From Archaeoglobales archaeon (GTDB lineage: Archaea; Halobacteriota; Archaeoglobi; Archaeoglobales; Archaeoglobaceae), in assembly GCA_003663055.1 (NCBI GenBank), contig QMZF01000023.1:1-9240 (forward strand): DNA of 9,240 nucleotides, in the 5' to 3' direction. Positions 1-5,589 of the stretch are shown here, in pieces. The notes under the pieces are model-generated. The model ran no database searches. It had not been told where the DNA came from and saw only the letters and a list, made by a program, of their open reading frames with translations. Every line of letters begins with the position of its first letter. Position 1 is the first letter of the stretch. The translations under genes were made by a program, and so were the position numbers.

Positions 1-1
1 A

Positions 2-373
2 AAAAATGAGAAGCTCCTGAGTATTGAAGAGGCAAGTAAGCGGGTAAACTTCAGCATAATAGTTCCGGCTTATACGGCAAAACACGAGTTTAGCGGTGCT
101 CTCGTTTTCAAGTTTGAAGAAAGCGAAGTTGTAAACCTCTACTACGGCCATGGCGATGACGTGCTGATTATCGTCGAATCGCAAACGCAAATGCCCTTCA
201 GCAATGCAGAAAACGTGACGATCGAAACCACATCCGGAAACGTGTCTGCCCAGATCGTAGAGCTTGGAGAGAGTACGATGCTGAGAATGAGTATTAACGG
301 CGTAGACGTGATAATATCTGGGAAGCTCAGCAGAGATGAAATTGTGAAGATTGCAGAATCCATGCTCGAATAG
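2..373 (+). CDS. C-terminal part of a DUF4367-like protein (5' end outside window)
   Basis: The frame is open from base 2 to the TAG ending at 373, giving about 123 residues with no start inside the window; an internal GTG at 161 is only a possible start and lies in mid-domain. The visible part begins with a segment reading LSIEEASKRVNFSIIVP. It ends with VIISGKLSRDEIVKIAESM, a pattern I associate with the C-terminal DUF4367 domain found on archaeal and bacterial surface or lipoprotein-sorting-like proteins. Between them lies a run of short beta-rich segments, including VNLYYGHGDD. No membrane segment is visible in this part; an N-terminal signal or anchor would lie upstream. The molecular function is unknown. 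A T-run directly after the stop may end the transcript and overlaps the promoter of the next gene. Family assignment is from pattern memory only. Confidence 0.7.
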   Translation, partial: KNEKLLSIEEASKRVNFSIIVPAYTAKHEFSGALVFKFEESEVVNLYYGHGDDVLIIVESQTQMPFSNAENVTIETTSGNVSAQIVELGESTMLRMSINGVDVIISGKLSRDEIVKIAESMLE

Positions 374-380
374 TTTTTTA
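374..380 (+). promoter_or_regulatory. T-rich element: terminator of the upstream gene and possible TATA box of ala
   Basis: Six Ts and an A follow the TAG of the upstream gene directly. The centre lies about 25 bases before the ATG at 403 and only 19 before the ATG at 397. This fits an archaeal TATA box for a leaderless alanine dehydrogenase mRNA starting at 403. A U-run of this kind is also an archaeal terminator. Both roles are inferred. Confidence 0.4.
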
Positions 381-402
381 TTCCACCCTTTCAACGATGG
401 GT

Positions 403-1377
403 ATGAACACGCTTATTCTTACGGAAAGAGACGTCAGAGACGTTTTAACAATGAAGGATGCGATGAAAGCCGTTGAAAGAGCGTTTGAACTGCACGGCAG
501 AAGAGCGGTGCAGATGCCCCCAAAGGTCTACCTCAACTTCGATAAAGGAGATTTAAGAGCGATGCCCGCTTATCTTGAAGGACATGCCGGAGTAAAATGG
601 GTGAATTCACATCCAGAGAATCCAAAAAGAGGATTGCCGACTGTAATGGCCGTACTCATTTACAGCGATCCGGAAACAGGCTTCCCACTTGCAATAATGG
701 ATGCCACGCACATAACCAACATGCGGACGGGGGCTGCGGGGGGAATAGCCGCAAAGTATCTTGCAAGAAAGGACAGCAAGATTTTCGGGTTTATAGGATG
801 TGGAACGCAGGCTTATACGCAGTTATTAGCCCTCAGGGAGGTTTTTAGTATTGAAAAAGTGCTTGCAAGTGACATATCTGAAAGAAATGCCAAAAGATTC
901 GTGGAATACTGCGGAAGGTTTGGCATAGATGCGGAAGTGGTAGATGCAAAACGGGCATGTGACTGCGACGTTCTTACAACATCAACGCCATCGAGAAAGC
1001 CTGTAGTCAGAAATGAATGGATTGCAGATGGTACACACATAAACGCAATTGGTGCTGATGCGCCAGGAAAGCAGGAACTCGATAGCATGCTGATTAAAAG
1101 GGCAAAAGTCGTGGTTGATGACATGGAGCAGGCAGTGCATGGTGGAGAAGTCAACGTTCCGATTGCGGAGGGTGTAATTAAACCTGAGGATATACACGCC
1201 ACACTGGGCGAAATAATCGCAGGATTCAAGCCTGGAAGAGAAAGCGGCGAGGAGATAACGGTTTTCGATTCTACGGGTTTGGCCATCCAAGATATTGCAA
1301 CCGCAAGCGTTGTTTACGAGAAGGCGATAAAAGAGGGTGTTGGAACGCCAATACAGTTCTTCGAAGATAGAAGGTAA
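403..1377 (+). CDS. ala: Archaeal alanine dehydrogenase (ornithine cyclodeaminase / mu-crystallin family)
   Basis: Predicted cytoplasmic NAD-dependent enzyme that interconverts L-alanine and pyruvate plus ammonia. The family is ornithine cyclodeaminase/mu-crystallin, unrelated to bacterial Ald. The sequence closely follows what I remember of A. fulgidus AF1665, a characterised alanine dehydrogenase. Counting from ATG 403 (324 residues), the substrate-site residues fall at K41 (QMPPKVYL), R52 (GDLRAMP) and K65 (GVKWVNSHP). The cofactor part has RTGAAGG at 108-114 and the Rossmann loop GCGTQA at 132-137, and DSTG follows at 289-292. An in-frame ATG at 397 would add two residues. I prefer 403 because it matches the family N-terminus (MxTLILT) and the TATA spacing. 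No Shine-Dalgarno is visible, so the transcript is probably leaderless. It is convergent with mfnB. Because family members also act as ornithine cyclodeaminase or imine reductase, the substrate is inferred from similarity. Confidence 0.9.
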   Translation: MNTLILTERDVRDVLTMKDAMKAVERAFELHGRRAVQMPPKVYLNFDKGDLRAMPAYLEGHAGVKWVNSHPENPKRGLPTVMAVLIYSDPETGFPLAIMDATHITNMRTGAAGGIAAKYLARKDSKIFGFIGCGTQAYTQLLALREVFSIEKVLASDISERNAKRFVEYCGRFGIDAEVVDAKRACDCDVLTTSTPSRKPVVRNEWIADGTHINAIGADAPGKQELDSMLIKRAKVVVDDMEQAVHGGEVNVPIAEGVIKPEDIHATLGEIIAGFKPGRESGEEITVFDSTGLAIQDIATASVVYEKAIKEGVGTPIQFFEDRR

Positions 1378-1471
1378 GTTGTGAGGCTCTCAATGCAGTA
1401 AGGATGCTTGCAATTGCAGTCTTGTAGAAACTTCCGTCCAACCCACATCTAAGCGAATGCATCTCGTAAAC

Positions 1472-1496
1472 GAAAAATAGTAGCACTTAAGTGCTA
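1472..1496 (-). terminator. Palindrome plus T-run ending mfnB
   Basis: Bases 1481-1496 form a perfect 16-base palindrome, TAGCACTTAAGTGCTA. Its last three bases on the minus strand's upstream side are the TAG stop of mfnB. Read on the minus strand, it is followed by CTATTTTTC, that is, a hairpin then a U-run. This fits a termination site for mfnB facing the convergent alanine dehydrogenase gene. A protein-binding site is an alternative. Confidence 0.5.
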
Positions 1497-2195
1497 GCGC
1501 TTTACAACCTCAACCAGCTTGGCAACGAGTTCTCGCTTTATCCTTGAATTTCTCCCATTCTCACAAACCGCAGTCCTAACTCCAACTATGTCTGCTTTGA
1601 GTTTCTTTATAACTGGTACATCCTCCAGTTTTATGGAGCCCGCAAGAGCGCAGAATAATCCGGCTGAGTGCGCAGATTCTACGAAGGCTCTGAGTTCTTC
1701 GACATCCATATGGTCGAGGAGTTTGCTTCCATCCTTAATGGCGGTATCAACCATTATTCCATGGGCTTTTGCTGAAACAGCAACTTCAGCAAGCTCTAAT
1801 GGAGAAATAGAGTTAATTCGCTTGAAGTCTGCATAGGCTGCGGCAACAACCTTTGTGTTAAATTTCTCAACAGCTTTTACAACAGCTTTAACAAGCTTAA
1901 CTGCCTGTTCCTTACTCCTAACGCCATAAAGCCCAACCTTCACGTAGTCTGCTCCGCATGACGCAGCTGCATAGGCTGCAAGACTTGCAGTTCCGGGCTT
2001 GAAGTCCAGGTCACCTATTGCTGCGCTCACTTCTCTTCCCCTCTGCTTTGCAATGTCAGCAATTCTTGATATTACCCACGGGTAGTTTGCCCCAAGAGAA
2101 CCCTCTGCCGGGTTTTTCACATCTATTATATCCGCTCCACCTTCTATAGACTCAATGGCCTCTTCTTCGTCCGCTGGACTTACAAGCACGAGCAT
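1494..2195 (-). CDS. mfnB: MfnB, (5-formylfuran-3-yl)methyl phosphate synthase (methanofuran biosynthesis)
   Basis: A 233-residue UPF0264/DUF556 TIM-barrel enzyme that condenses two glyceraldehyde-3-phosphate molecules into 4-(hydroxymethyl)-2-furancarboxaldehyde phosphate, the first committed step to the furan ring of methanofuran. It resembles M. jannaschii MJ1099 along its whole length. The Schiff-base lysine is K27 in GADIIDVKNPAEGSLGAN. Further active-site candidates are K86 in DYVKVGLYG, and D150 and K154 in MVDTAIKDGS. CALAGSIK lies near 190 and DIVGVRTAVC near 205-215, as in the family. The ATG at 2195 lies 23 bases from the centre of the TATA element at 2213-2223, so the mRNA is probably leaderless. 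It diverges from a HisA-related gene sharing that TATA. Archaeoglobales need methanofuran for the C1 pathway run in the oxidative direction, which fits. A hairpin and T-run follow the stop. Confidence 0.9.
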   Translation of the reverse strand: MLVLVSPADEEEAIESIEGGADIIDVKNPAEGSLGANYPWVISRIADIAKQRGREVSAAIGDLDFKPGTASLAAYAAASCGADYVKVGLYGVRSKEQAVKLVKAVVKAVEKFNTKVVAAAYADFKRINSISPLELAEVAVSAKAHGIMVDTAIKDGSKLLDHMDVEELRAFVESAHSAGLFCALAGSIKLEDVPVIKKLKADIVGVRTAVCENGRNSRIKRELVAKLVEVVKR

Positions 2196-2212
2196 CGATG
2201 CAAGTAACCAGC

Positions 2213-2223
2213 TATATTTATAA
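2213..2223. promoter_or_regulatory. Shared bidirectional TATA element for mfnB and the HisA-related gene
   Basis: TATATTTATAA reads TTATAAATATA on the other strand, so it is a good archaeal TATA box in both directions. Its centre is about 23 bases from the mfnB ATG (2195, minus) and 25 from the ATG at 2243 (plus). Only 47 bases separate the two start codons, and no other TATA-like site is visible. Both genes therefore seem to be transcribed leaderless from one element. Confidence 0.65.
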
Positions 2224-2242
2224 GTGTATTTCTAAATCGTCC

Positions 2243-2905
2243 ATGAAGCTTTACTTTGTCATGGATTTGCTGGATGGAGAAGTCGTAGGAGCCGTAAAAG
2301 GGGAGAGAGAAAAGTACGAGCCCGTACATCTAACCAGCAAGGTCGTTGAAAGCAGTAACCCCTTCCAAGTCTTTGATGTTTTGAGGCCGAAGAGGCTGTA
2401 CGTTGCCGATCTCGACGCTATCCTCGGCAAAGGAAACAATTTCGCCGTAATAGAGAAGCTTGCAGGTATGTGTGAACTAATTGCCGATTGCGGTTTTAAA
2501 AGCGTTGAAGAAGCAAAAAAAGTTTCGTTCACGCCGGTTTTGGGAAGCGAGACTTTCAACCTCAGAAAACTGGAAGACGGCTTCTACGTAAGTTTAGATG
2601 TCAGAGATGAGTTCCTCGACGCCTCGCACTCCTTTGCAAGCGTTGATGAGGCTATCGAGTGGCTTAACTCCTTCAGGCTGAAGGGAGTGATAGTGTTAAG
2701 CTTGAGGAGGGTGGGAACGCTCCAACCAGATTTCGAGCTCGTGGAGAGAGTTGTAAGCGCATCATCAAATCCCGTTCTTGCAGGAGGCGGTATTAGAAAC
2801 ATGGAAGACGTTGAAAAGGCCAAAGAAATCGGATGCGAAGGAGTTTTGGTGGCAACTGCCGTGCACAAAGGGTTGATTCCAGTCGAAGCGATCAAAAATG
2901 GCTAA
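2243..2905 (+). CDS. HisA/HisF-related (beta/alpha)8-barrel protein, function unassigned
   Basis: A 220-residue protein of the archaeal hisA/hisF-related group (I recall a TIGRFAM of this kind), homologous to ProFAR isomerase but shorter than typical HisA (about 240). It keeps Asp8 (FVMDLLDGEVV), Asp119 (VSLDVRDEF), corresponding to the HisA acid/base pair, an RRVGT loop at 155-159 and the C-terminal phosphate sites LAGGGIRNMED (179-189) and GVLVATAVHKG. A phosphorylated sugar or nucleotide substrate is likely, but histidine synthesis is not supported here because no other his gene is nearby. An in-frame ATG at 2198 would precede and span the TATA box, so I reject it; ATG 2243 is 25 bases from the TATA and begins MKLYFVMD, the usual barrel start. 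The divergent partner mfnB and downstream PRPP synthetase suggest a role in cofactor or ribose-phosphate metabolism, which is inference. Confidence 0.8.
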   Translation: MKLYFVMDLLDGEVVGAVKGEREKYEPVHLTSKVVESSNPFQVFDVLRPKRLYVADLDAILGKGNNFAVIEKLAGMCELIADCGFKSVEEAKKVSFTPVLGSETFNLRKLEDGFYVSLDVRDEFLDASHSFASVDEAIEWLNSFRLKGVIVLSLRRVGTLQPDFELVERVVSASSNPVLAGGGIRNMEDVEKAKEIGCEGVLVATAVHKGLIPVEAIKNG

Positions 2906-2928
2906 AGACTTATAACCCAGTAGTCTTT
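2904..2928 (+). promoter_or_regulatory. prs promoter: TATA box inside an inverted repeat
   Basis: TTATAA at 2910-2915 is centred about 24 bases before the prs ATG (2937), so transcription is probably leaderless. It lies within or touching a 7-base inverted repeat, AAAGACT (2904-2910) and AGTCTTT (2922-2928), with an 11-base spacer, which begins inside the stop codon of the upstream gene. The repeat could be an operator controlling TBP access, or a weak hairpin ending the upstream transcript; no T-run follows it. Confidence 0.5.
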
Positions 2929-2936
2929 GCACAATT

Positions 2937-3770
2937 ATGCGAATCGTTGCTGGCACGTCATCGCCCCTCCTTGCAAAGAGAATAGCAGATGAGCTCGGAA
3001 TTAAGCTTGCAAAGGCTACTTTCAAGCGATTCCCTGATGGGGAGCTGTACGTGAGGGTTGAGGACATTGATGGCGAAGCAGTTATTGTGCAAAGCATAAC
3101 GTCGAGCGATGACCTCGTTTACCTCATGCTGCTTTTCGACGCACTCGAATCATGCAATGTGACGGCCGTGATTCCATACATGGGCTACGCAAGGCAGGAT
3201 AAGAGATTTTTTGATGGCGAAGCGATTAGCATAAGGGCAGTTGCAAGGCTTATCGAGAGCTACGCAGAAAGGGTTATATCGGTAAACCTCCACAGCAGAG
3301 AGGCTGCAAGCTATTTCAAAAAGCTTGAAGAGGTTGATGCGATGGGGCTCATTGGAGAACACTACAAAGGGCAAGACATAGTTATGATCTCCCCAGACCT
3401 TGGCTCTCTCGAGAGGGTTAGAAGAGCTGCTGAAGAAGCGGGCTGCGAGTACGACTACCTTGAAAAAAGAAGGATTGATGCCGAACACGTTGAAGTGTCG
3501 CCGAAAAGTCTTAGCGTGGAGGGGAAGAGGGTTGTGATAGTTGACGACATCATTTCAACTGGTGGAACGATAGTTGAAGCTGCGAAAATTCTGAATGCCA
3601 GCAGTGTTGAAGCTGCCTGTGTTCATGCAGTCCTTGCGTCGAACGCACTTAATAAGCTATACTCTGCTGGAGTATCGAGGGTTATCGCAACGGATACCAT
3701 AGAGAGGGCTGTGAGCAGAATAAGCGTGGCTAAGCTGATTGCTGAAACTGTTAAACGAGAATTCTCGTAG
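2937..3770 (+). CDS. prs: Ribose-phosphate pyrophosphokinase (PRPP synthetase), archaeal type
   Basis: Cytoplasmic enzyme making 5-phosphoribosyl 1-diphosphate from ribose 5-phosphate and ATP for nucleotide, histidine and tryptophan synthesis. At 277 residues it is shorter than bacterial Prs (about 315) and matches archaeal forms. Visible motifs are FKRFPDGELYVR near 28-40, the ATP loop YARQDKRF at 84-91, NLHS with H119, SPDLGS in the middle, and the PRPP-binding loop VIVDDIISTGGTI at 200-212. The N-terminus MRIVAGTSSP is typical. The ATG at 2937 is 24 bases past a TATA box and 31 after the preceding stop, so the gene has its own promoter rather than depending on read-through. The product also supplies precursors to pathways that include PurP, encoded about 3 kb away, but no operon link exists. 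The gene looks intact and ordinary. Confidence 0.95.
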   Translation: MRIVAGTSSPLLAKRIADELGIKLAKATFKRFPDGELYVRVEDIDGEAVIVQSITSSDDLVYLMLLFDALESCNVTAVIPYMGYARQDKRFFDGEAISIRAVARLIESYAERVISVNLHSREAASYFKKLEEVDAMGLIGEHYKGQDIVMISPDLGSLERVRRAAEEAGCEYDYLEKRRIDAEHVEVSPKSLSVEGKRVVIVDDIISTGGTIVEAAKILNASSVEAACVHAVLASNALNKLYSAGVSRVIATDTIERAVSRISVAKLIAETVKREFS

Positions 3771-3859
3771 CTATGCGCTCTCGAAGTCAAGGAGATGAAA
3801 GATGAAGTATTTTGCCAGAAAGGATTTAGAGAGGAACATAAGCAACTCTAAGACTTTCA

Positions 3860-3889
3860 AAGAATAAAAGAGTAAAACCCTTGACAAAA
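3860..3889 (-). terminator. T-rich stretch ending the peptide/radical SAM operon
   Basis: Just past the TGA of the membrane protein gene, the minus strand reads a series of T-rich tracts (TTTTG, TTTTAC, TTTTATTC). Archaeal RNA polymerase terminates at such tracts. No hairpin is evident. The region 3771-3889 lies between convergent genes, so a termination zone is expected here. Confidence 0.4.
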
Positions 3890-4435
3890 TCAGGAAAAAG
3901 ATGAAAATGTAGATACACGATTTACAAAGAGTTTGGCAAGGTAATCAAATACTGCTCCGGATATAAAACTTATAAGAAGGACGAGTAAAGCAAGCCAGAG
4001 AGGAGATGGGCTAAAATTCCGAAAGTAACTGAAAGCAATCCAGTTGATAACCAAGCAACTAACACTACCAATACCACCATTCCAAAAGTCCGTTAGAGTT
4101 CCCATAGCTAGGAAGGAGAGAAATCCAAATATACCAAAGTAAACCGGATCTGTTATTCCATACCAAGGTCCGCCCAATAATATAAAGGAAATTGTTAAAA
4201 TAGCTACTATAGTCCCGTGGCCTCTTCCATAAAATTCCCTTGCTAATGCAATCCAAAAGATGTACAGGATTCCAGAGAGTAAACCTAAACCTAAGCAAGG
4301 AATAGTTTTTATATTTAAAAAGTTTGATAGAGCGCCTGTTGGTGCAAAAAATGATAGAAGATAGCCTATTGCAGATAAAATAAATATTCCTAATGTTTTA
4401 AATATTTCACCATGGACATTTTTTGCAGATTTCAT
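3890..4435 (-). CDS. Six-helix membrane protein, ECF-transporter S-component-like
   Basis: A 181-residue, strongly hydrophobic protein with about six predicted membrane segments, near residues 15-33, 45-67, 73-93, 97-116, 121-138 and 143-166. The central part (GRGHGTIVAILTISFILLGG, then FGFLSFLAMGTLTDFW) recalls the substrate-binding S components of ECF vitamin transporters, which have a similar length and helix number, but I see no residue set that names a substrate. It is the last gene of a minus-strand operon and overlaps the radical SAM gene by 29 bases in another frame, so the two are probably translationally coupled. No alternative start codon is obvious after the upstream stop. In this setting it could move, anchor or process the two small membrane peptides encoded first in the operon, or move a small-molecule product. 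All functional statements are inference. Codons are A/T-rich, like the radical SAM gene. Confidence 0.7.
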   Translation of the reverse strand: MKSAKNVHGEIFKTLGIFILSAIGYLLSFFAPTGALSNFLNIKTIPCLGLGLLSGILYIFWIALAREFYGRGHGTIVAILTISFILLGGPWYGITDPVYFGIFGFLSFLAMGTLTDFWNGGIGSVSCLVINWIAFSYFRNFSPSPLWLALLVLLISFISGAVFDYLAKLFVNRVSTFSSFS

Positions 4436-5204
4436 TTTTTTTCATCTCTAATAAAAATTTTCTATGCTTACTGAAGCTCAAGTCCGGGTAATGAAAGCCC
4501 ATTTCATGAAGGAAACAGCAGGGGCTTGCAATAGAATCCCAGCTTAAGAATATGCATGAAATTGCAACTGCACATGGTCTCGTTTGCTTAGGAGGCGTGT
4601 AAACCTTTATACCGTAATCCTTTCCAGCTTCCTTAGCAACTTTGGATGCCAGTTTAATTCTTTCATTTGAGGGAGGGATAAGAGAAGGATTGTGAGTGTA
4701 GAACAACTTGTGCAGTACAACCCCGTCTAAGCCGTTCTCACCTGCAAAACTTATAATTCTTTTGATATCCTCCAAGTTTTCCGGAAGTACAGTTATATCA
4801 ATAAAAGTTTTTATACTTTTATTTCGTTTTGCGAACTCCCTTATGTTCTCGAAAACCTTCTCCTTTCCTCTTGTTGTGAAAATCCCAAATGCTATTGAAT
4901 CGAGGTTACTATTAAGAATTTCATCAATTTTTTTATCAAGAATTGTTCCATTGGTTATCAAGCTCGTCATAACACCTTTATCGCTTGCAATTTTTACCAT
5001 TTCAAATAACTCCGGATGTAAAAGAGGCTCACCCCATCCGTGAAATGCGACTTCTTTAAAATTTTCGAGAGGTATTCTTAAAAAATCGTCCAAAGAAATA
5101 TATCCAACCCTCCTCTTGCTCGTAACCCTCATACAAATTGAACAGTTTGAATTACAATCGTTTGTAACTTCAAGCTGTAAAGTTTTTGGCCTTAACATAA
5201 ACAT
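4407..5204 (-). CDS. Radical SAM enzyme with SPASM-like C-terminus, probable peptide maturase
   Basis: A 265-residue radical SAM protein. The [4Fe-4S]/SAM motif is C17-x3-C21-x2-C24 (NDCNSNCSICMR), followed by the GWGEP motif at 56-60 that replaces GGEP. The C-terminus carries C211, C217, C229, C230, C260 and C263 (SIASPCC and ICKKCPW), the spacing expected for a SPASM or twitch domain holding an auxiliary cluster. SPASM radical SAM enzymes often modify ribosomally made peptides, forming thioethers, C-C crosslinks or D-residues. Two tandem small peptide genes end 11 bases upstream, which makes them the likely substrates. The start may be ATG 5204 or ATG 5198 (two residues shorter); no clear Shine-Dalgarno is visible. 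The gene is A/T-rich compared with prs or mfnB, which hints at horizontal acquisition. Alternatives are tRNA or cofactor modification, but neither is supported by neighbours. Confidence 0.85.
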   Translation of the reverse strand: MFMLRPKTLQLEVTNDCNSNCSICMRVTSKRRVGYISLDDFLRIPLENFKEVAFHGWGEPLLHPELFEMVKIASDKGVMTSLITNGTILDKKIDEILNSNLDSIAFGIFTTRGKEKVFENIREFAKRNKSIKTFIDITVLPENLEDIKRIISFAGENGLDGVVLHKLFYTHNPSLIPPSNERIKLASKVAKEAGKDYGIKVYTPPKQTRPCAVAISCIFLSWDSIASPCCFLHEMGFHYPDLSFSKHRKFLLEMKKNEICKKCPW

Positions 5205-5205
5205 T

Positions 5206-5211
5206 AAAAAA
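5206..5211 (-). terminator. Possible partial terminator between peptide B and the radical SAM gene
   Basis: The 11-base gap between the peptide B stop and the radical SAM ATG contains six Ts on the coding (minus) strand. Archaeal polymerase can terminate at such a run. Partial termination would leave more peptide mRNA than enzyme mRNA. This is inference; the run may be chance in A/T-rich DNA. Confidence 0.25.
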
Positions 5212-5215
5212 TTAG

Positions 5216-5362
5216 TTAAATAGATTTCACAATTCTGAACACTTTATATCCCATTACCGATAGAATTGCCGCTAACGCCAAAACCTGATTTATCAGTAAG
5301 CTTGTTGCAAAACTTGCTGATGTTACGCTATTGGCAATGGTTGCAGAAACTGGCGCACACAT
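5216..5362 (-). CDS. Small hydrophobic peptide B, candidate radical SAM substrate (begins MCAPVS)
   Basis: A 48-codon gene, ATG at 5362 and TAA ending at 5216. It starts MCAPVSATIANSVTSASF, a Ser/Thr/Ala-rich stretch after the shared N-terminal box. A hydrophobic helix follows (about 22-38, LLINQVLALAAILSVMGY), then a basic tail ending KVFRIVKSI. Its first 17 bases match those of peptide A at 16 positions, and both peptides have 48 residues, so they look like diverged duplicates. Start support: a GAGGTGA Shine-Dalgarno lies five bases before the ATG, and the ATG follows the TGA of peptide A after one base, indicating coupled translation. After Met removal, which methionine aminopeptidase permits before Cys, the mature N-terminus would be Cys. 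I recognise no named family. The role as precursor of a modified membrane peptide is inferred from the radical SAM gene 11 bases downstream. Confidence 0.75.
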   Translation of the reverse strand: MCAPVSATIANSVTSASFATSLLINQVLALAAILSVMGYKVFRIVKSI

Positions 5363-5363
5363 C

Positions 5364-5510
5364 TCACTCACCTCTTACTGGTTTTGAGACTAAACCTTTT
5401 GCTATTAAAGCTACTCCAGCCACACCGCTCACTACAGCTAAGACAATCGCTGGCAAGATGCTGATTAAGGACAATGTCGGTGTCATTGAAACTGAAACCG
5501 GCGCACACAT
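5364..5510 (-). CDS. Small hydrophobic peptide A, candidate radical SAM substrate (begins MCAPVS)
   Basis: A 48-codon gene, ATG at 5510 and TGA ending at 5364, first in the operon. It begins MCAPVSVSMTPTLSLISI, continues into a hydrophobic helix (about 13-37, including LPAIVLAVVSGVAGVALIA) and ends with a basic tail, KGLVSKPVRGE. The ATG is about 24 bases from the centre of a TATATATAA box at 5530-5538, so the transcript should be leaderless and this start is well placed. The box MCAPVS is shared with peptide B immediately downstream, while the rest has diverged. That pattern suggests a conserved recognition or modification site at the N-terminus. It has no archaeal lipobox of the usual kind, since Cys is at position 2 without a preceding signal peptide. 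No named family recognised. Confidence 0.75.
   Translation of the reverse strand: MCAPVSVSMTPTLSLISILPAIVLAVVSGVAGVALIAKGLVSKPVRGE
5368..5374 (-). promoter_or_regulatory. Shine-Dalgarno of peptide B
   Basis: GAGGTGA on the minus strand, five bases before the ATG at 5362, complements the archaeal 16S 3' end. It lies inside the last codons of peptide A. It decides the start of peptide B and supports that peptide being translated. Confidence 0.7.
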
Positions 5511-5529
5511 ACTCTTACTTAAGTATCAC

Positions 5530-5538
5530 TATATATAA
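5530..5538 (-). promoter_or_regulatory. TATA box of the peptide/radical SAM operon
   Basis: TTATATATA on the minus strand, centred 24 bases before the ATG of peptide A. The spacing predicts transcription starting at or next to that ATG. It is the only strong TATA-like element upstream of the four-gene unit, which supports one operon. Confidence 0.65.
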
Positions 5539-5589
5539 GCCTTGCTATTCACTCTTCTTAACATTTATTAAGTATCGTTGTATTTTATT

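Noticed and set aside
1378..1486. Minus-strand frame starting ATG 1486 (or 1459), reading MHSLRCGLDGSFYKTA
   Set aside because: The start of it looks protein-like and fills the gap between the convergent genes. However, it continues antisense into the alanine dehydrogenase gene, lies just past the mfnB terminator, and has no promoter. It could be a remnant, but I cannot support a gene.
2198..2242. Upstream ATG for the HisA-related gene
   Set aside because: It would lie upstream of and across the TATA box and add 15 residues not expected for the barrel fold; ATG 2243 fits both promoter spacing and family start.
3802..3867. 21-residue plus-strand frame MKYFARKDLERN... with an AAGGAG seven bases upstream
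   Set aside because: The ribosome site is suggestive, but the frame is very short, lies in a convergent termination zone after prs, and resembles nothing I know.
5266..5538. 90-codon plus-strand frame opposite the two peptide genes
   Set aside because: It is the antisense of the tandem MCAPVS peptide genes, which have a TATA box, a Shine-Dalgarno and mutual similarity. The plus frame has no such signals and an implausible composition.
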